A stretch of DNA of 64,000 nucleotides from Chloroflexota bacterium (GTDB lineage: Bacteria > Chloroflexota > UBA11872 > VXOZ01), in assembly GCA_026710945.1 (NCBI GenBank), contig JAPOQA010000016.1, positions 1-64,000 of the forward strand, in the 5' to 3' direction. The translations under genes and the position numbers were made by a program. The notes under the pieces are model-generated. The model was not told the DNA's origin. It searched no databases and saw only the letters and a program-made list of their open reading frames with translations. This document shows positions 60,983-64,000 of this stretch, one piece after another. How positions within the stretch are numbered: position 1 is the first letter of the stretch; each line of letters begins with the position of its first letter.

Positions 60983-62413
60983 CTACTTATTGGCCCAATA
61001 CTCGTCAATCACCGCCTGCGTATGTTTGCTGGCGTTCTGCATGGCTTCCTCAACGGTGAGCTCCTGCTTCCACACCAGGCTTTTCTGTTCATTGAAGAAG
61101 CCCAGGTGTTCCCGCCAACCGGGGAAGATTTGGGTGATAAAGCCGCGGCCTTCACGGAGCGGCGTGGCAATGGAGTCTATCTCGCGGGGCGGACGGGTCT
61201 TAGTCGCCACCAGACGGGGATCGTCCCACGCATTTGCATTCGCCGACAGACCGTAGTTGAGCAGCGTCGTCACCGCCACACCGAACTCGATGTCCGACAT
61301 GGCGAACTTCATGAACTCCCACACTGCATCCGGGTGCTTAGCGCCGGACCACATGTACTGGACCGCCGTCCAACCGGCAACCTTATCGGAAGTTGGCCCT
61401 CCCTTGCTGTTCTCCAGCATGGGCACCGCCTTCATGGGCAAGTTATCCACGTCCGGGTGGGTCCACCCGCTCTCGGCGTTGAACCAGGTATTGTTCATCG
61501 CCGCGCGCCCGTGCACGAACAGCGCGTCGCGGTGCCGGCCCTCGCCCAAGGTCTCTTGGAACGCAGCCTTCGCTTCAGCGGTCGGGGCCACACGGTACTT
61601 GAACTCCAGGTCATACATGAACTGTATGGCCTCGATGAACTCGGGCTCGTGCATGGTGGCCCGCGTCAGGTCGTCGGAGAGGAAGTTGGCGCCGTTCTGA
61701 ACGATGTAGGTACTCATTTCGGTTGTGTAGTCAGCGCCAGTGTAAATCCCCCAAATCGGGTCTGGTTCGCTGCTGGACCTACTCGTTATCTCCCGAGCGA
61801 CGTCCAGATACTCGCCGCCGCCGGAGGGATTCCACTGCCTTGGCGGCCCGCTGATTCCATACTTGTCGAAGATGGACGTATTGTAGATGTGAATGGTGCC
61901 GAGCGCCGTATAGGGCATGGACCAGAAGCGCCCCTGCGGGTCAACGATCCAATCAAGCGCCACGGTGTCTCCGAGTTGACTCTGGTCGCGCTTGTAGAGG
62001 TCGGTGACTTCCCGCACAAACCCTTTGTCCGTCCACTCAATCCACCGGGTGGGGTCGGGGGTGAGAATGTCAATCGCCTCATTGGCGGCCAGTTCGGCCA
62101 GCATTTTCTCGTAATGCGCTCCGTATGGTGAGGCCTCGTAATTGAGGTCAATGTCGGGGTGCATTTCCCTGAACCGGTTAATCACCCCGTCCTCAAAGGC
62201 TTGCGCGTTCTCCGCGACGTTTACGATCCAGCGCACGTTGACAGTTGCGGGCTCCATCGTGGGGGCTTCTTCAGCTTGCGGCGCCTCATCGGCTTCCGGC
62301 GCTGCGGCCGGAGCCTGGGCTTGGCCGCACGCTGCTATAAGCGCCGCGGCGCTCAGGCCTGCCGATACGCCGAGGAATCGTCGCCGACTCAGACCGATGT
62401 TTGAAGTACTCAT
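60983..62413 (-). CDS. Extracellular solute-binding lipoprotein, paralogue B
   Basis: 476 residues from ATG 62413, with GGAGG 6 nt upstream. Tat leader SRRRFLGVSAG and lipobox Cys29 (IAACG), then an Ala/Pro/Glu linker. The body contains IHIYNTSIFDKYGISGPPRQW, HEPEFIEAIQFMYDLEFKYRV and YMWSGAKHPDAVWEFMKF, each nearly matched in paralogue A. It precedes paralogue A on the same strand by 205 bp and follows the isochorismatase-like gene. Presumed function: capture of a solute for an ABC importer encoded elsewhere. Confidence 0.88.
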   Translation of the reverse strand: MSTSNIGLSRRRFLGVSAGLSAAALIAACGQAQAPAAAPEADEAPQAEEAPTMEPATVNVRWIVNVAENAQAFEDGVINRFREMHPDIDLNYEASPYGAHYEKMLAELAANEAIDILTPDPTRWIEWTDKGFVREVTDLYKRDQSQLGDTVALDWIVDPQGRFWSMPYTALGTIHIYNTSIFDKYGISGPPRQWNPSGGGEYLDVAREITSRSSSEPDPIWGIYTGADYTTEMSTYIVQNGANFLSDDLTRATMHEPEFIEAIQFMYDLEFKYRVAPTAEAKAAFQETLGEGRHRDALFVHGRAAMNNTWFNAESGWTHPDVDNLPMKAVPMLENSKGGPTSDKVAGWTAVQYMWSGAKHPDAVWEFMKFAMSDIEFGVAVTTLLNYGLSANANAWDDPRLVATKTRPPREIDSIATPLREGRGFITQIFPGWREHLGFFNEQKSLVWKQELTVEEAMQNASKHTQAVIDEYWANK

Positions 62414-62501
62414 ACCGGACCTCCAAATGAACGTGGAATTGACATCTACTCTTTCGCTTGGCACTCGCAAAGTCGCTCTAAGCTACTACCTCCTTCTGCA
62501 C

Positions 62502-63335
62502 TTAATCTGATTGATCTTGGGAGAGTGCCTCTCTTAAGTCTTTGCCCTTGGCGGTGAGCGTACCGCCTATCTCCAGCCAGTGGATGAATGCCTTGGTAAT
62601 TAGGTTTTCATCGGTAGACCATGCCGTCTCCGAGGCTGCGGTGCAGTCCCGCAGCACAATGGCGCGGTAGCGGTTGCGGGTCTGCAGGATGCCGCCGGGT
62701 TTCATGAGCAGGCAGAAGTTCAAGAGGAAGCCCACGTAGACGAGATTGAGAATCTTCCGCTCCGCTAAGAAACGCTCGATCTGTTGGGGTTGGGAAAAGA
62801 GATGGTCGCGCGGGTCCGGTTTGACAGAGTCGGCAAAGTCGTAGTTGGCCTGGATTTTGCTCCAGGGTTCTCTATAGCCTGGGCCAAAGACTGTGCTGTG
62901 GTATTCAGCCAGCAGTTCTTTGCGGAATTCGGGCGGCGGCCAATCGGGCGTGCTGCTATTGGTTTTGGGCGTAGGCTCAGGCGGCTCCGCCCAGGGATAG
63001 CGCGCGAGAACCTGGGGCGGTTCATTGTGGATGACCGGGACGCTGGCTTCACGCGCCGCCTCCAGCGCGGGCACAATCTCCTCTGCCATGATCTTGCCAG
63101 CCCGCTTGGCCACGCCGTGCCCGCCCATGTAGTTGTACTCCCAGTACTTGTCCACGCCGGGTATGATGGGTTCGCCGTCGCCGCCGAGGTTCCACATGTC
63201 TATGGCAATGACGGCCGTGTTGGCGGTATCGAGCTCTACCGACTTGTGCACGTGGCCGTAATTGCGGTCGTCATACGCCTGCCCGGGCAGCGGGTAGACC
63301 CGATAGGAGCGCACCGGCAATTGAAATGTGGCCAT
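62502..63335 (-). CDS. Isochorismatase-like cysteine hydrolase
   Basis: 277 residues from ATG 63335 (GGTGAG 6 nt upstream). The hydrolase fold shows the catalytic Asp46 in AVIAIDMWN and the nucleophile Cys208 in VGFLLNFCLL; Lys172 is a candidate for the third residue. Insertions around 55-75 and 112-165 make it longer than simple nicotinamidases (about 200). Members cleave amides, ureas or carbamates. The neighbouring solute-binding, Rid and aminotransferase genes suggest breakdown of a nitrogen compound. Confidence 0.8.
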   Translation of the reverse strand: MATFQLPVRSYRVYPLPGQAYDDRNYGHVHKSVELDTANTAVIAIDMWNLGGDGEPIIPGVDKYWEYNYMGGHGVAKRAGKIMAEEIVPALEAAREASVPVIHNEPPQVLARYPWAEPPEPTPKTNSSTPDWPPPEFRKELLAEYHSTVFGPGYREPWSKIQANYDFADSVKPDPRDHLFSQPQQIERFLAERKILNLVYVGFLLNFCLLMKPGGILQTRNRYRAIVLRDCTAASETAWSTDENLITKAFIHWLEIGGTLTAKGKDLREALSQDQSD

Positions 63336-63583
63336 AGTTGACTCACCGAACATAGGCTTGTTTTGGGACGATTCTTCGCAATTAGCTCTTGTGCGAACGC
63401 TTCGGTACGTGCCCGTGCACCCTTCGACAGGCTCAGGGCGAACGGATTAGCAATGCACTTGTTCCCATTTCAAGAATCCCGGTCGAGCTGAGCCTGATCT
63501 CTGCCAATTCTGAGCTTGATGTCCGTTCGTGCTGAGCCTGTCGAAGCACCTCTTGGCTTGCTGAGCGGGATACGAGCCTTTCA
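63336..63583. repeat. Inverted pair of dispersed GGCTCAGG/CGAACG repeats
   Basis: Copy a (63418-63445) contains CCTTCGACAGGCTCAGGGCG and copy b (63523-63549) its near reverse complement CGTGCTGAGCCTGTCGAAGC, 77 bp apart. The same motif is at 14828-14936. No gene is seen in this 248-bp gap; the two arms could form a long stem. Confidence 0.7.
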
Positions 63584-64000
63584 TTAATAGGGCCGGTTGA
63601 ACGATATCGTGGCGGCGGCAACTTCATCGGCAACCCGTCCGGCATCTCGCGCGCGGCGCAGATCCAGCAGGGCATCTTCCACCGCCTCCAAGGTCTCCGC
63701 CACGTCCTCGTCGCTGTGGGCGTAAAGCACGTTGTTCCAACTGCCCTTGAGCATTACGCCACGCTTGGCGAGGCCGGTGTAGAAGAATGTTCCAGCCTCA
63801 GCGGGCAGGGGCTCATCGCCGCCAATGAAGCGGATCCCAAAAAGCGCCGGCGGGCCGAAGGACTCCATGGGGATGCCCACGCGGTGCGAGACCTCTTCCA
63901 CGCCGTCCATTACCGCCTGCGAAATTCGGTTGATGTGCCCCGCCACGTCCTCGTCGCGGCAGATTTGGAGCGTGGCGATGCTCGCGACAAGGGAAAGCGT
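63584..64000 (-). CDS. Class III aminotransferase (glutamate-1-semialdehyde aminomutase-like), 5' partial
   Basis: Only the last 138 codons are in the window; the gene starts beyond 64000. The C-terminal small domain is recognisable: TLSLVASIATLQI, then FGPPALFGIRFIGGDE and YTGLAKRGVMLKGSWNNVLYAHSDEDVAETLEAVEDAL (in parts). The PLP lysine is not in view. Such enzymes move amino groups between amino acids, polyamines or semialdehydes. It reads towards the isochorismatase-like gene on the same strand, with a repeat-filled gap between. Confidence 0.8.
   Translation of the reverse strand, partial: TLSLVASIATLQICRDEDVAGHINRISQAVMDGVEEVSHRVGIPMESFGPPALFGIRFIGGDEPLPAEAGTFFYTGLAKRGVMLKGSWNNVLYAHSDEDVAETLEAVEDALLDLRRARDAGRVADEVAAATISFNRPY

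Noticed and set aside
61022-62131. 369-codon plus-strand open frame
   Set aside because: It lies entirely opposite a clear solute-binding gene with a leader and ribosome site; composition is shadow-like.

Overview
The window looks like a chromosomal segment of an uncultured member of the Chloroflexota (inference). Supporting signs are a VanW protein with a peptidoglycan-binding-like N-terminal part, a DUF3179 lipoprotein, several twin-arginine lipoproteins with an AACG or AGCG lipobox, an FtsX-type exporter paired with an AttH lipocalin, a Rex-linked nuo operon, and genome-wide interspersed repeats of a kind common in marine and sponge-associated Chloroflexota bins. No lipopolysaccharide, ribosomal or phage genes are present, so the placement is not proven.

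Layout. 1-2764: end of a two-gene FAD oxidoreductase unit related to HcnB/opine oxidase and sarcosine oxidase beta. 2761-4772: an AT-richer type II restriction-modification pair. 4857-6893: a GH51 arabinofuranosidase and a cyclophilin-like protein. 6997-11414: a SbcD/SbcC-like pair of the YhaO/YhaN type. 11539-14731: a fused HTH/metallo-beta-lactamase protein, a Crp/Fnr regulator and a DUF3179 lipoprotein. 14732-15294: a mosaic of interspersed repeats. 15295-21705: glycine oxidase ThiO, nucleoside hydrolase, MOSC protein, SDR, phosphofructokinase and an MFS transporter. 21897-30972: a minus-strand series with an FmdB zinc ribbon, DNA polymerase III delta', and an exopolysaccharide locus (secreted protein, CpsD-like ATPase, two Wzz-like proteins, two GT4 glycosyltransferases and an initiating polyprenyl glycosylphosphotransferase). 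31351-40246: a TIM-barrel isomerase, two small membrane proteins, RarA, an AttH/ABC exporter module, a chloramphenicol-phosphotransferase-like kinase and tRNA-Arg(CCG).

40353-53840: a complete-looking minus-strand nuoABCDGHIJKLMN operon that lacks nuoE and nuoF, with rex just upstream. A good Rex operator (TTGTGATATGTTTCACGT) lies 30 bp before rex, so the NADH/NAD+ ratio probably controls rex and perhaps the operon. 53888-57306: a VanW gene flanked by long noncoding stretches. 57307-64000: three solute-binding lipoproteins without permeases in the window (two are tandem paralogues), a Rid-family protein that lacks the usual catalytic arginine, an isochorismatase-like hydrolase and the end of a class III aminotransferase. 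Together they suggest uptake and breakdown of a nitrogenous compound.

I did not find one clear new system. The most interesting points are the nuo operon without its NADH-oxidising module together with a Rex operator, the PPi/ATP-ambiguous phosphofructokinase, the HTH-MBL fusion, the restriction-modification insert, the structured noncoding DNA upstream of rex, and the 24-bp tandem repeat at 59135-59230.
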